From the NCBI RefSeq assembly GCF_900090275.1, contig NZ_LT607755.1:4092001-4156000 (forward strand): a stretch of DNA of 64,000 nucleotides, written 5' to 3'. Position 1 is the stretch's first letter. Each line of letters starts with the position of its first letter. Shown in pieces: positions 26,029 through 34,221 of the stretch. Under the pieces are notes generated by a model. That model worked only from the letters and a program-made list of their open reading frames with translations. It did not search any database and had not been told where the DNA came from. The translations under genes were made by a program, and so were the position numbers. The stretch is from Micromonospora zamorensis (lineage in GTDB: Bacteria > Actinomycetota > Actinomycetes > Mycobacteriales > Micromonosporaceae).

Positions 26029-27363
26029 ATGTCACCCGACGCCCACGTGATCGACATCCACGCCGCCCGGCAACTGCGGGTGCTGATGCTCTCCTGGGAG
26101 TACCCGCCGGTGCTCGTCGGCGGCCTGGGCCGACACGTGCACGCGCTCTCCGTCGCCCTCGCCGCCGCCGGCCACGAGGTCACCGTCGTCACCCGTCATG
26201 CCGACGGCGCGCCCCTGGAGGAGTACGCCGACGGCGTGCGCATCCTGCGCGCCCCCGAAGACCCGGTCGCCTTCCCCCTCGCCACCGGCTCCCTGCTGGC
26301 CTGGACCATGGCCTTCAACCACACCCTCACCCGCACCGCCCTGCGCGCCACCGAAGCCGGCGCCTACGACGTCATCCACGCCCACGACTGGCTCGTCGCC
26401 CACACAGCCATCACAGTGGCCGATCACCTGGACCTGCCGCTGGTCACCACCATCCACGCCACCGAGGCCGGCCGACACCAGGGCTGGCTCCCCGAGGAGA
26501 TGAACCGCACCATCCACGGCGTCGAGCACTGGCTCAGCGGCTCCTCCATCCGGGTGATCACCTGCTCGGGGTACATGCGCGACCAGGTCACCGCACTGTT
26601 CGACGTACCGACCGCGCAGGTCGACGTGGTGCCCAACGGGGTCGACAACAGGGCCTGGCGGGCCCGGCCGAGGGCGGTCGCGTCGGCCCGCGCACGGTTC
26701 GCCGGGGACGGCCCGTTGGTCGGGTACGCCGGGCGGCTGGTCTACGAGAAGGGCGTCCAGCACCTGGTGCACGCGGTGCCCCGGCTCCGCGAGCGGCACC
26801 CGGGGCTGCGGGTGGTGATCGCCGGCGATGGGCCGTACCGCGCCGAGTTGGAGGCGGAGGCCCGACGGCTGGCGCTCAGCTCGACCGTACGCTTCACCGG
26901 TTTCCTCGACTCCACCCAGTTGCCGGCCATGCTCGGTGCCACCGACGCGACAGTGGTGCCCAGCCTCTACGAGCCGTTCGGCATGGTGGCGCTGGAGGCG
27001 GCGGCCGCCGGGGCGCCCCTCGCGGTGGCCCGGACCGGCGGTCTCGCCGAGATCGTCGAGCCCGGTGTCACCGGGGTGACGTTCCCGCACAGCGACCCGG
27101 ACGCGCTCGCCGGAGCGGTCGGTCAACTGCTCGGCGACGAGGTCTTCGCCCGGCGGGTGGCCCGCCGGGCCCGCACCATGGTCGGCGAGCGTTACGGGTG
27201 GGCCACCATCGCGGCCCGTACGGCCGCCAGCTACGCCGCCGCGCGCAGGGAACACGGCCCGTTGCAGGCCCGTCGGGCGGCAGCCCAACTGGCCGGTGGG
27301 CGCACCCGGATCGCCATCCCCGAGGGCAACCTTCTGGCGCGCGACGGCCACGCCGCCTGCTGA
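26029..27363 (+). CDS. GT4 alpha-glucosyltransferase, Rv3032-like
   Basis: This is a 444-residue GT-B glycosyltransferase. The N-terminal half begins LRVLMLSWEYPPVLVGGLGRHVHALS (glycine-rich acceptor region) and has HAHDWLVAH and TIHATEAGRHQGWLPEEMN. The C-terminal half has VGYAGRLVYEKGVQHLV and PSLYEPFGMVALEAAAAG, with the E-x7-E motif that binds the nucleotide sugar. From memory the sequence follows mycobacterial Rv3032, an alpha-1,4-glucosyltransferase that makes glucan-type polymers. The ATG at 26029 has AAAGGGGA upstream. Its position after the debranching enzyme supports a role in intracellular glucan synthesis. Confidence 0.87.
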   Translation: MSPDAHVIDIHAARQLRVLMLSWEYPPVLVGGLGRHVHALSVALAAAGHEVTVVTRHADGAPLEEYADGVRILRAPEDPVAFPLATGSLLAWTMAFNHTLTRTALRATEAGAYDVIHAHDWLVAHTAITVADHLDLPLVTTIHATEAGRHQGWLPEEMNRTIHGVEHWLSGSSIRVITCSGYMRDQVTALFDVPTAQVDVVPNGVDNRAWRARPRAVASARARFAGDGPLVGYAGRLVYEKGVQHLVHAVPRLRERHPGLRVVIAGDGPYRAELEAEARRLALSSTVRFTGFLDSTQLPAMLGATDATVVPSLYEPFGMVALEAAAAGAPLAVARTGGLAEIVEPGVTGVTFPHSDPDALAGAVGQLLGDEVFARRVARRARTMVGERYGWATIAARTAASYAAARREHGPLQARRAAAQLAGGRTRIAIPEGNLLARDGHAAC

Positions 27364-27434
27364 GCCGAGGCGGACGACCGATTGGTGACTTCCGATCTGC
27401 TGGTTAGGGTGTAGCCCGGACAGCGGCTGAGGAG

Positions 27435-29165
27435 GTGCGTGCGCAGGTGCTGATCGCGGATCGGTACCGGCTGCTCGACCTGGTGGGTCGCGGGGGCATG
27501 GGCCGGGTGTGGCGTGCCCGCGACGAGATGCTGCATCGCGAGGTCGCGGTCAAGGAGATCGTGCCGCCCAGTTGGTTGGCCGATCGCGAACGGGACGAGT
27601 TGCGCTCGCGCACCCTGCGGGAGGCGCGCGCCGCAGCCCGGCTCAACCACCCCGCCGTGGTCCGGCTCTACGACGTCGTCGCGGTCGACGGCAGCCCATG
27701 GATCGTGATGGAGTACGTCCCGTCCCGCACCCTTCAGGACGTGGTGGACGCCGAGGGGCCGCTCGATCCGGCCCGCGCGGCCCGGATCGGCCTGGCCGTG
27801 CTCGACGCGCTGCACGCCGCGCACACCGCCGGGGTGCTGCACCGCGACATCAAACCGCAGAACGTGCTCGTGGCGCACGACGGGCGGGTGATGCTCACCG
27901 ACTTCGGGCTGGCCACCTTCGACGGCGGCGACGGTGCGATGACCCGCCCCGGCATGGTCCTCGGCTCCCCGCAGTACGTTGCCCCGGAGCGAGCCGCCGA
28001 GGGAGTGTCCACGATGGCTGCGGACCTGTGGTCGCTCGGTGCGACCCTGCACGCGGCGGTAGAGGGCCGCTCCCCGTACGCCCGCAGCACCGCCATGGCC
28101 ACCCTGAGCGCACTGGCCGCCGGACCGCCGGACCCGGCTCCGCACGCCGGGCAGCTCGCGCCGGTCCTCGCCGGGTTGCTGCGCCGCGACCCGCGCGACC
28201 GCCTCGACCACGACGCGGCCCATCGGCTGCTCACCGCCGCGGCGACCGGGCGCACCGAACCGACCGCCGAAGGGTCGACAGGTTCGGGCGACCGGCCCGA
28301 GGCGCATGACCCGGACGACCAGGACCTCACGATCCCGTTGCCCGAGCCCGACCCGCCGGCGCACCCGGGCGACCGGGCCCTGAACGCGCCGGCTGACACA
28401 CCACCGGCCTCCACCCCACCGGCCTCCCGCCCGCCAGCCCGGCAGCGCACCATCCGCCGGGCGGCGTTGATCGCCGTGGCTCTGGTGGTGGCCGCCGCCG
28501 CCGGCGTGGGCACCGCGATGGCCGTCACCGGTGACGAGCCCAGGGACACCGCCGGCCGGCCCACCGCACGGCCGCCGGACGGTGGTGGCGGCCCGGGCGG
28601 GCCGGGCCCCGGTTACGACCCCGACCGCCCCGGCCCACCGCCGGGAGGCCCGGGCATTCCTCCGCCACCCTTCCCGTGTGTCCGTCCGAAGGCGGCCGGT
28701 GCGCCCGTGCTGGCCGGCGCCCCCGCGGCGGGCGAACGGTTCCGCCCGCCACCCGGCTGGGTCTGGCACGCCGACACCATCGGGTTCCGGGTTGCGGTGC
28801 CGGCGACCTGGTACTACTCCCGCGACGGCGCGGTGGCGTGCTTCCAGGACCCGACCACCGGCCGGGCCTTCAGCGTCGCCAGCGGCGACGACACCGACCC
28901 GCTGGTCCGACTCCGCACGGTCCGCGATGTGGCTGCCCAGGCCGGCGCCCTGCCGGGGTACGACGAGATCCGGCTCGCCGCTGCCGACGGAGGGGCGGAG
29001 TGGGAGTGCCGCTGGCAGGCCCCGTACGGCGCATGGCTGCACGCCCGGCAACAGGTCGCCGGCGCAGGCCGGTGGACGCTGGCCTGGATCACCGACGACA
29101 GGGACTGGACCAGGGCCGGCGCGGACTGGACGGCAGTGCGAAACAGTTTCCGACCACCCCCCTGA
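27435..29165 (+). CDS. Receptor-type Ser/Thr protein kinase, first of a tandem pair
   Basis: This 576-residue kinase has a cytoplasmic domain at residues 5-270 with a Gly loop (GRGGMGRVW), Lys in AVKEIV, catalytic loop HRDIKPQNV, DFG and APE. A Pro-rich linker and one transmembrane helix at about residues 340-362 lead to an extracellular domain (about 430-576) with Trp and Cys residues and no PASTA repeats. It resembles the next gene along its whole length. Such kinases phosphorylate cytoplasmic targets in response to outside signals. The GTG at 27435 is in frame, but the GTG at 27447 has a better-spaced GAGGAGG and may be the true start. Confidence 0.9.
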   Translation: MRAQVLIADRYRLLDLVGRGGMGRVWRARDEMLHREVAVKEIVPPSWLADRERDELRSRTLREARAAARLNHPAVVRLYDVVAVDGSPWIVMEYVPSRTLQDVVDAEGPLDPARAARIGLAVLDALHAAHTAGVLHRDIKPQNVLVAHDGRVMLTDFGLATFDGGDGAMTRPGMVLGSPQYVAPERAAEGVSTMAADLWSLGATLHAAVEGRSPYARSTAMATLSALAAGPPDPAPHAGQLAPVLAGLLRRDPRDRLDHDAAHRLLTAAATGRTEPTAEGSTGSGDRPEAHDPDDQDLTIPLPEPDPPAHPGDRALNAPADTPPASTPPASRPPARQRTIRRAALIAVALVVAAAAGVGTAMAVTGDEPRDTAGRPTARPPDGGGGPGGPGPGYDPDRPGPPPGGPGIPPPPFPCVRPKAAGAPVLAGAPAAGERFRPPPGWVWHADTIGFRVAVPATWYYSRDGAVACFQDPTTGRAFSVASGDDTDPLVRLRTVRDVAAQAGALPGYDEIRLAAADGGAEWECRWQAPYGAWLHARQQVAGAGRWTLAWITDDRDWTRAGADWTAVRNSFRPPP

Positions 29166-29284
29166 CCTGCACCGTATAGTCATGATCCGGACTACCGTCC
29201 GGCGTGGATCGAGGCCGCTCAGCGGATGAAAAGAGCGGGCGCGGTAGCTATCGTGTAACCCGGGGTGACCAAGGGGGAGCGACC

Positions 29285-30922
29285 GTGCAGCAGTTGCTGA
29301 TCGCGGGTCGGTACCGGCTGCTCGACCTGGTCGGCACCGGCGGGATGGGCCGGGTGTGGCTTGCTCGCGATGAGATGCTGCATCGCGACGTGGCGGTGAA
29401 GGAGGTCGTGCCGCCGTCCTGGCTGGCCGAGGCCGAGCGCGAGGAGCTGCGACTGCGGACACTGCGCGAGGCTCGCACCGCCGCGCGGCTCAACCACCCC
29501 AACGTGGTCCGCATCTACGACGTGGTGCACGACCGGGAGAGCCCCTGGATCGTGATGGAGTACGTGCAGTCCCGGTCGGTGCAGCAGATCATCAGCGCCG
29601 AGGGGCCGCTGAGCCCGCAGCGCACCGCTCTTGTCGGGTTGGCGGTGCTGGCCGCGTTGCGGGCCGCGCACACCGCCGGGGTGCTGCACCGCGACGTGAA
29701 GCCGCACAACGTGCTGGTGGCCGACGACGGCCGGGTGGTGCTCACCGACTTCGGGCTGGCCACCTTCGACGGTGGTGAGGGTGCGATGACCGGGCCGGGC
29801 ACCGTGCTCGGCTCACCGCAGTTCGTCGCCCCCGAGCGGGCCCGCGAAGGGGTGTCGGATCCACGCACCGACCTGTGGTCGTTGGGCGCGACGCTCTACG
29901 CGACGGTTGAGGGCCAGTCCCCGTACGCCCGGTCGAGCGCGATGGCGACGCTCAGCGCGCTGGCCACCGAGCCGCCGGACCCGATGCGGCGGGCCGGGCC
30001 GCTGCGCCCCGTGCTCCTCGGCCTGCTGCAACGCGACCCCTGGCGACGGTTGACCGCCGCGGAGGCGGAGCCGCTGCTGCGGCAGGCGGCCGCGGAGCCC
30101 GACCAGCCGGCCGCGCCGCCGATGTCCTCGGCGGTGGCGGCGCTGCGGAGCGCGAGCCGTACCAGATCGCCCGCTCCGGTGGACACGGCCGGTGCGCCCG
30201 ACCACCCGCCGACGTCGGCCGGTCGGCCGGCGAGCCGCCCCCGCAGACGCCGACGACGCCTGATCGCTCTCGGCGGCGCGGCCACCGCTCTCCTCGTCGC
30301 CAGCGGCGTCACCGTGGGTCTGGTCTACCGCAACGACGAGCGGACGCCACCGTCCGGTGCCGGTGGGGGCGCGTCGAGCGCCCGGCCGGCCGCGTTCGCC
30401 TGCGCGACACCACCGCCACCGCCGCCGACGTCCACTCCGGTGGCGTCGGTCGCGCCGCCGACCGAGGCACGGTACCGGCTACGCGACGGCTGGACCTGGC
30501 ACGACGACCCGACCGGCTTCCGGATCGCCGCGCCGGTGGGCTGGGCGCGCTGGACGGAGGGGTCGGTGACCTGCTTCCGGGAGACGGGCGGGGCCCGGGT
30601 GCTCAGCGTCGAGTCCGGGCCGGTGCGGGCCGACCCGGTGGCGTACTGGAAGGCCGAGGAGGCGCGACTCGCCACCGGTGACGGGCTGCTCCCCGGCTAT
30701 CGCAAGGTGGACATTTCCGCGATGGACATCTTCGAGGGTGGCGCCGTCTGGGAGTGCGGCTGGGAGAACGCCGCAGGCGAACAGGTGCACAGTTTCCGGT
30801 TGCTGGCCAACACCTCGGCCGAGCGTTCCTACACCGTCTCGTGGTTGACAAAAGAGTTCGACTGGCAGGTCAACGCGGCATACTTGCCGATGATCCGGCA
30901 GAGCTTCACCCCCGCTCTCTGA
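29285..30922 (+). CDS. Receptor-type Ser/Thr protein kinase, second of a tandem pair
   Basis: This 545-residue paralogue of the preceding kinase has a kinase domain with GTGGMGRVW, AVKEVV, HRDVKPHNV, DFG and APE, then a transmembrane helix at about 325-347. The extracellular domain (about 395-545) shares with its neighbour the pattern W-H-D-x-x-GFRxAxPxxW, a Cys after x-x-V-T/A, GYRKV/GYDEI, AVWECxW and WLTKEFDW/WITDDRDW. The GTG at 29285 has GGGGGAG upstream. The pair differs mostly in the linker and extracellular part, so the two may sense different ligands but share targets. Confidence 0.9.
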   Translation: MQQLLIAGRYRLLDLVGTGGMGRVWLARDEMLHRDVAVKEVVPPSWLAEAEREELRLRTLREARTAARLNHPNVVRIYDVVHDRESPWIVMEYVQSRSVQQIISAEGPLSPQRTALVGLAVLAALRAAHTAGVLHRDVKPHNVLVADDGRVVLTDFGLATFDGGEGAMTGPGTVLGSPQFVAPERAREGVSDPRTDLWSLGATLYATVEGQSPYARSSAMATLSALATEPPDPMRRAGPLRPVLLGLLQRDPWRRLTAAEAEPLLRQAAAEPDQPAAPPMSSAVAALRSASRTRSPAPVDTAGAPDHPPTSAGRPASRPRRRRRRLIALGGAATALLVASGVTVGLVYRNDERTPPSGAGGGASSARPAAFACATPPPPPPTSTPVASVAPPTEARYRLRDGWTWHDDPTGFRIAAPVGWARWTEGSVTCFRETGGARVLSVESGPVRADPVAYWKAEEARLATGDGLLPGYRKVDISAMDIFEGGAVWECGWENAAGEQVHSFRLLANTSAERSYTVSWLTKEFDWQVNAAYLPMIRQSFTPAL

Positions 30923-31025
30923 CAGCGTCCGATGTGGACCTTCCGGGTGATGCCCCTGCGACGCCGAGGCTGACTACAGTGGCGTAGTTTTGGGCGCTCA
31001 AGATCCCTGGGGAGGGTGAGCCGAG

Positions 31026-31835
31026 ATGATGGGACCACAGCACGCGCTGTCCGGCGCGGCGGTGTGGTTGGCGGGGTCCTGGGCACTGGACCAGTTCGCC
31101 GACTACCACCAGTCGCCGCTCGCGTTGGCGGTGGGCACCGCTGTGTGTGCCGGCGGCGCGCTCTTTCCCGACCTCGACATGTCGGGCAAGGTGACCAGGA
31201 ACCAGGGTGGGGCCACCGTGGCCCGCACCTTCGGGGTCTTCTCGCTCTTCGCCGCCGAGGTGATGGAGAAGATCTCGCTCGGGGTCTACTACGCCACGAA
31301 GCTCAGCAGGGACCCGCGTCGCAACAACGGGCACCGGACGCTGACCCACACCCTGCCGTTCACAGTGCTGGTCGGCTGGGGCACCACAGCGCTCTGCGCC
31401 GCGTACGGCAAGTGGGCGGTCATCACCATCCTGTTCTTCATGTTCGGCCTGGCGCTGCGCGGGCTGTTCGACGAGTGGGCGGAACGCGCCGGCTGGGTGA
31501 TCATCACCCTCGCGTCGGCCGGGGCGGCCTGGTTCACCTTCGCCAACCTGCCGGGCGGTCGCGGCTATCCGCTGATCGGCACGGCCCTGGGGGTGGGCTG
31601 CTTCGTGCACATCCTCGGCGACATGATCACCCGGGCCGGCGTGCCGATCCTCTGGCCGATCCCGATCAAACGGCGGATGTGGATGATGATCGGCCTGCCG
31701 AACAGCATCGCCCTGCGGGTCGGCAGCAAGGCCGAGGTGGTCGGGATGCGCCTCGCCCTGACCGCCGTCTCGGCGCTCGCGACCGTCGGCCTGATCGCGC
31801 CCTCGGTGCTGAGCCGGTTCGACATCGAGATATGA
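31026..31835 (+). CDS. Membrane-bound metal-dependent hydrolase, YdjM family
   Basis: This 269-residue inner-membrane protein has about six hydrophobic segments and the family motifs HALSGAAVWL at the start, a GGALFPDLDM motif and NNGHRTLTHTLPF, then FVHILGDMITRAGVPILWPI near the end. The His and Asp residues in these motifs probably bind metal. YdjM-family proteins are poorly understood; the E. coli member is in the SOS regulon. The ATG at 31026 has GGGGAGG upstream. Its stop overlaps the start of the amidohydrolase gene (TATGA), so the two are translationally coupled. Confidence 0.85.
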   Translation: MMGPQHALSGAAVWLAGSWALDQFADYHQSPLALAVGTAVCAGGALFPDLDMSGKVTRNQGGATVARTFGVFSLFAAEVMEKISLGVYYATKLSRDPRRNNGHRTLTHTLPFTVLVGWGTTALCAAYGKWAVITILFFMFGLALRGLFDEWAERAGWVIITLASAGAAWFTFANLPGGRGYPLIGTALGVGCFVHILGDMITRAGVPILWPIPIKRRMWMMIGLPNSIALRVGSKAEVVGMRLALTAVSALATVGLIAPSVLSRFDIEI

Positions 31836-32740
31836 CCGATCCGGCACCGGAGCCGCCGCCAGCCGCCGACGCGCGGGTGCCGGCATTCTGGCGCGGACTG
31901 GGCCTGCCCGGCCTGGCCGACGTGCACGTGCACTTCCTACCGCCGCGCCTGCTGCGCAGGATCTGGGCGTACTTCGACGCGGCCGGCCCACTGGTCGGCA
32001 CCGAGTGGCCGATCCGGTACCGGTGGAGCGACGCCGAGCGGGTCGCGTACCTGCAGCGTCTGGGCGTGCGGGCGTTCAGCGCCCTGGCGTACGCCCACCG
32101 GCCGGGCATGGCCGCGGACCTCAACCGGTGGTCGCTGGACTTCGCCCGGGTCACCCCGGGCTGCCTGCCCTCGGCCACCTTCTTCCCCGAACCGGACGCG
32201 CCCGGTTACGTCGAGGCGGCGCTGGCCGACGGGGCCCGCGTGTTCAAGGTGCACGTCCAGGTCGGCGGCTTCTCGCCGACGGATCCGGCGCTGGACCAGG
32301 TGTGGGGGATGCTGTCCGACGCGGGTGTGCCGGTGGTCGTGCACGCCGGGCACGCACCCGTGGGCACCGCGCACACCGGCCCGGAGCAGTTCGGCGAGCT
32401 GCTGGCCCGCCATCCTCGGCTGACCGCCGTGGTGGCACACCTCGGCGCCCCGGACTATCGGGCGTTCCTGGATCTCGCGGAGGCGTACGAGCGGGTCCGG
32501 CTGGACACCACGATGGCCTTCACGCCCTTCTTCGACCAGTTCGTCCCCTTCCCCGACGACGAGCTGCCCCGGCTGCGCGAGTTGGGACTGTCCGGCAAGG
32601 TGCTGCTGGGCAGCGACTTCCCCAACATCCCCTACCCGTACGCCGACCAGCTCACCGGGTTGGCCCGGCTCGACCTGGGCGACGACTGGTTGCGCGCGGT
32701 CTGCTGGAACAACGCGGCCGCGATGTTCGACCTGACCTGA
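31832..32740 (+). CDS. Amidohydrolase-family protein (amidohydrolase-2 type)
   Basis: This 302-residue TIM-barrel hydrolase has metal-ligand motifs LADVHVHFLPP (about residue 30), VVVHAGHAP, VVAHLGAP and LLGSDFPNIPY. The pattern HxH, H, H, D is that of ACMSD/amidohydrolase-2 enzymes, which include decarboxylases and lactone hydrolases; the substrate is unknown. It overlaps the YdjM-like gene by 4 bp and is the last gene before the family A repeat. The C-terminal NNAAAMFDL is the usual family ending. Confidence 0.85.
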   Translation: MTDPAPEPPPAADARVPAFWRGLGLPGLADVHVHFLPPRLLRRIWAYFDAAGPLVGTEWPIRYRWSDAERVAYLQRLGVRAFSALAYAHRPGMAADLNRWSLDFARVTPGCLPSATFFPEPDAPGYVEAALADGARVFKVHVQVGGFSPTDPALDQVWGMLSDAGVPVVVHAGHAPVGTAHTGPEQFGELLARHPRLTAVVAHLGAPDYRAFLDLAEAYERVRLDTTMAFTPFFDQFVPFPDDELPRLRELGLSGKVLLGSDFPNIPYPYADQLTGLARLDLGDDWLRAVCWNNAAAMFDLT

Positions 32741-32781
32741 CCTGACCCGCCGCGCCGTCCCCCCGCCGCACCGCACCCTCC

Positions 32782-32841
32782 GCACCCCGCACCCCGCACC
32801 CCGCACCCCGCACCCCGCACCCCGCACCCCGCACCCCGCAC
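32782..32841. repeat. Heptamer tandem repeat (GCACCCC)n
   Basis: About 8.5 uninterrupted copies of GCACCCC lie directly before family A copy 2. Copy number is likely variable between strains. Confidence 0.9.
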
Positions 32842-32921
32842 CAAGATCCGAGCAACTTCCCGGATGTTGCTGCCTCCGGCTCGCGCGAGGCAGCAACATC
32901 CCTGATGTTGCTCGGATCTTG
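32842..32921. repeat. Long palindromic intergenic repeat, family A copy 2
   Basis: Arms of 35 bp begin CAAGATCCGAGCAAC and end GTTGCTCGGATCTTG, with inner GATGTTGCTGCCTC and GAGGCAGCAACATC. Only about three mismatches lie between the arms. It follows the amidohydrolase gene and could end its transcript. It is the best-preserved copy in the window. Confidence 0.88.
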
Positions 32922-32993
32922 CGCACCGGATCACGACGCGGGCAGTCTGCGGGGCACCTCGGGCGGCACCTGACTTCTTTTCGACATCGGCTA

Positions 32994-33023
32994 TTGACGT
33001 CGCCGTAACAGGTGGCCTAGCGT
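32994..33023 (+). promoter_or_regulatory. Putative promoter of the lacI-type operon
   Basis: TTGACG-N18-TAGCGT is close to the vegetative actinobacterial consensus (TTGACN and TANNNT). The two operator-like palindromes at 33040-33077 lie just downstream, so a repressor bound there would block transcription. Confidence 0.55.
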
Positions 33024-33039
33024 CCTGTCGAACCGCTTA

Positions 33040-33055
33040 GTCGAAGCGTTTCGAC
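33040..33055 (+). promoter_or_regulatory. LacI-type operator candidate 1
   Basis: GTCGAAGCGTTTCGAC has 6-bp arms around a GCGT centre and sits about 20 bp after the -10 element. TCGAA-N4-TTCGA resembles LacI/GalR-family half sites. Confidence 0.5.
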
Positions 33056-33061
33056 GCTGAA

Positions 33062-33077
33062 TTGGGAGCGATCCCAA
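33062..33077 (+). promoter_or_regulatory. LacI-type operator candidate 2, CebR-box-like
   Basis: TTGGGAGCGATCCCAA has 6-bp perfect arms and differs by one base in its core from the Streptomyces CebR box TGGGAGCGCTCCCA as recalled. It lies 25 bp before the LacI-type gene's start codon, so autoregulation is likely. Confidence 0.6.
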
Positions 33078-33102
33078 CCCCCCGGCCGGAGGAGGTAACG
33101 CG

Positions 33103-34143
33103 ATGGCCACCATGCACGACGTCGCCCGCCTCGCGCAGGTCTCGGTCAGCACCGTCTCGTACGTGCTCACCGGCACCCGGCCGATCTCGCAGGCCACCCG
33201 CAACAAGGTGCTCGCGGCGATGGCCGAGCTCGACTACCAGCCCAACGCGATGGCCCGCGGTCTGGCCAGCAGGCGCAGCCGGATCCTCGGCCTGCTGATG
33301 CCGATGGACGAACGCGGGCTCGGCGCCACCGAAACGGCCTTCGTCACCGGTGCCGCCGCGGCGGCCAGCGCCGCCGGCTATCACCTGGTCCTCTCGCCGG
33401 TCGGCGGGGGTGACCCCGGCGAGCTGCGGCGACTGGCCAGCCAGCGGATGCTCGACGGCGTCGTGCTGATGGAGGTCCAGCTGGCCGACGAGCGGGTCAC
33501 AGTGCTTCAGGAGGCCGGCGTGCCACTGGTGTTGATCGGCCGCACCGGTGACACCAGCACGCTCTCGTACGTCGACATCGACTTCGACCAGACCGTCCGG
33601 GATGCCGTCGCGCACCTGGTCGGCCTCGGGCACCGGCAGATCGTCTACGTCAACCACTCGGCCGCGACGCTGGCCAGCGGCTACGGGCCCGCGCTGCGTA
33701 CCCGTGACGCCTTTGCCGCGGCCATGACCGGGCACGGCCTGGAGCCGGTCATGATCGCGGCCGAGGACAGCGCCGCCGGCGGGCGCGCGGCCCTGGCCGC
33801 CGCGTTCGCGCAGGCCCCGGAGCTGACCGCCGTGCTGGCCATGAACGAGACCGCGATCTTCGGCATCCTCGGTGAGCTGAGCGGCCGCGGGCTGTCGGTG
33901 CCCGACGACGTCTCCGTCGTCTCGATGGTCACCTCGCCGCAGGTCGCCGAGTTGGCCACCCCGGCGCTGACGGCGATGACCTCACCCGGCTCGGCGATCG
34001 GTCGGATCGCGATCGAGGCGCTGACGCGCCACCTGGATGACCCCGGCGACCACCGTCACCAGCAACTGCTGCCCTGCGCGTTGGAGATCCGGGGCTCGAC
34101 CGCCGCACCACGAAGCCGCCAACCCATGGGGGCTGACCAGTAG
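33103..34143 (+). CDS. LacI-family transcriptional repressor
   Basis: This 346-residue regulator has the N-terminal LacI helix-turn-helix (MHDVARLAQVSVSTVSYVLTG, about residues 4-24) and hinge (NAMARGLASRRSR), then a periplasmic-binding-protein-like sugar domain to the C-terminus. It probably represses the importer and glycosidase genes downstream and its own gene, and is released by an oligosaccharide. The ATG at 33103 has GGAGGAGG upstream. The binding-protein gene starts 78 bp after its stop. The arrangement parallels cebR-cebEFG-bglC of Streptomyces. Confidence 0.9.
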   Translation: MATMHDVARLAQVSVSTVSYVLTGTRPISQATRNKVLAAMAELDYQPNAMARGLASRRSRILGLLMPMDERGLGATETAFVTGAAAAASAAGYHLVLSPVGGGDPGELRRLASQRMLDGVVLMEVQLADERVTVLQEAGVPLVLIGRTGDTSTLSYVDIDFDQTVRDAVAHLVGLGHRQIVYVNHSAATLASGYGPALRTRDAFAAAMTGHGLEPVMIAAEDSAAGGRAALAAAFAQAPELTAVLAMNETAIFGILGELSGRGLSVPDDVSVVSMVTSPQVAELATPALTAMTSPGSAIGRIAIEALTRHLDDPGDHRHQQLLPCALEIRGSTAAPRSRQPMGADQ

Positions 34144-34221
34144 GAACAGCCCGCCGCCGCGCTGCAACGCGACGACGGGCCCAGTGAAGTACCGGCTAGA
34201 TACTCGACGAGGAGGATCGTA

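Larger units (their letters stand above)
32741..33102. other. Spacer with heptamer tract, palindrome and the lacI promoter region
   Basis: These 362 bp hold about 8.5 copies of GCACCCC (about 32782-32841), the family A repeat (32842-32921), and the promoter and operators of the LacI gene (32994-33077). No gene was found. Confidence 0.7.

Noticed and set aside
32782..32841. GCACCCC heptamers as a protein-coding repeat
   Set aside because: It lies between genes, and its frames join no start or ribosome site; it is treated as a simple tandem repeat.
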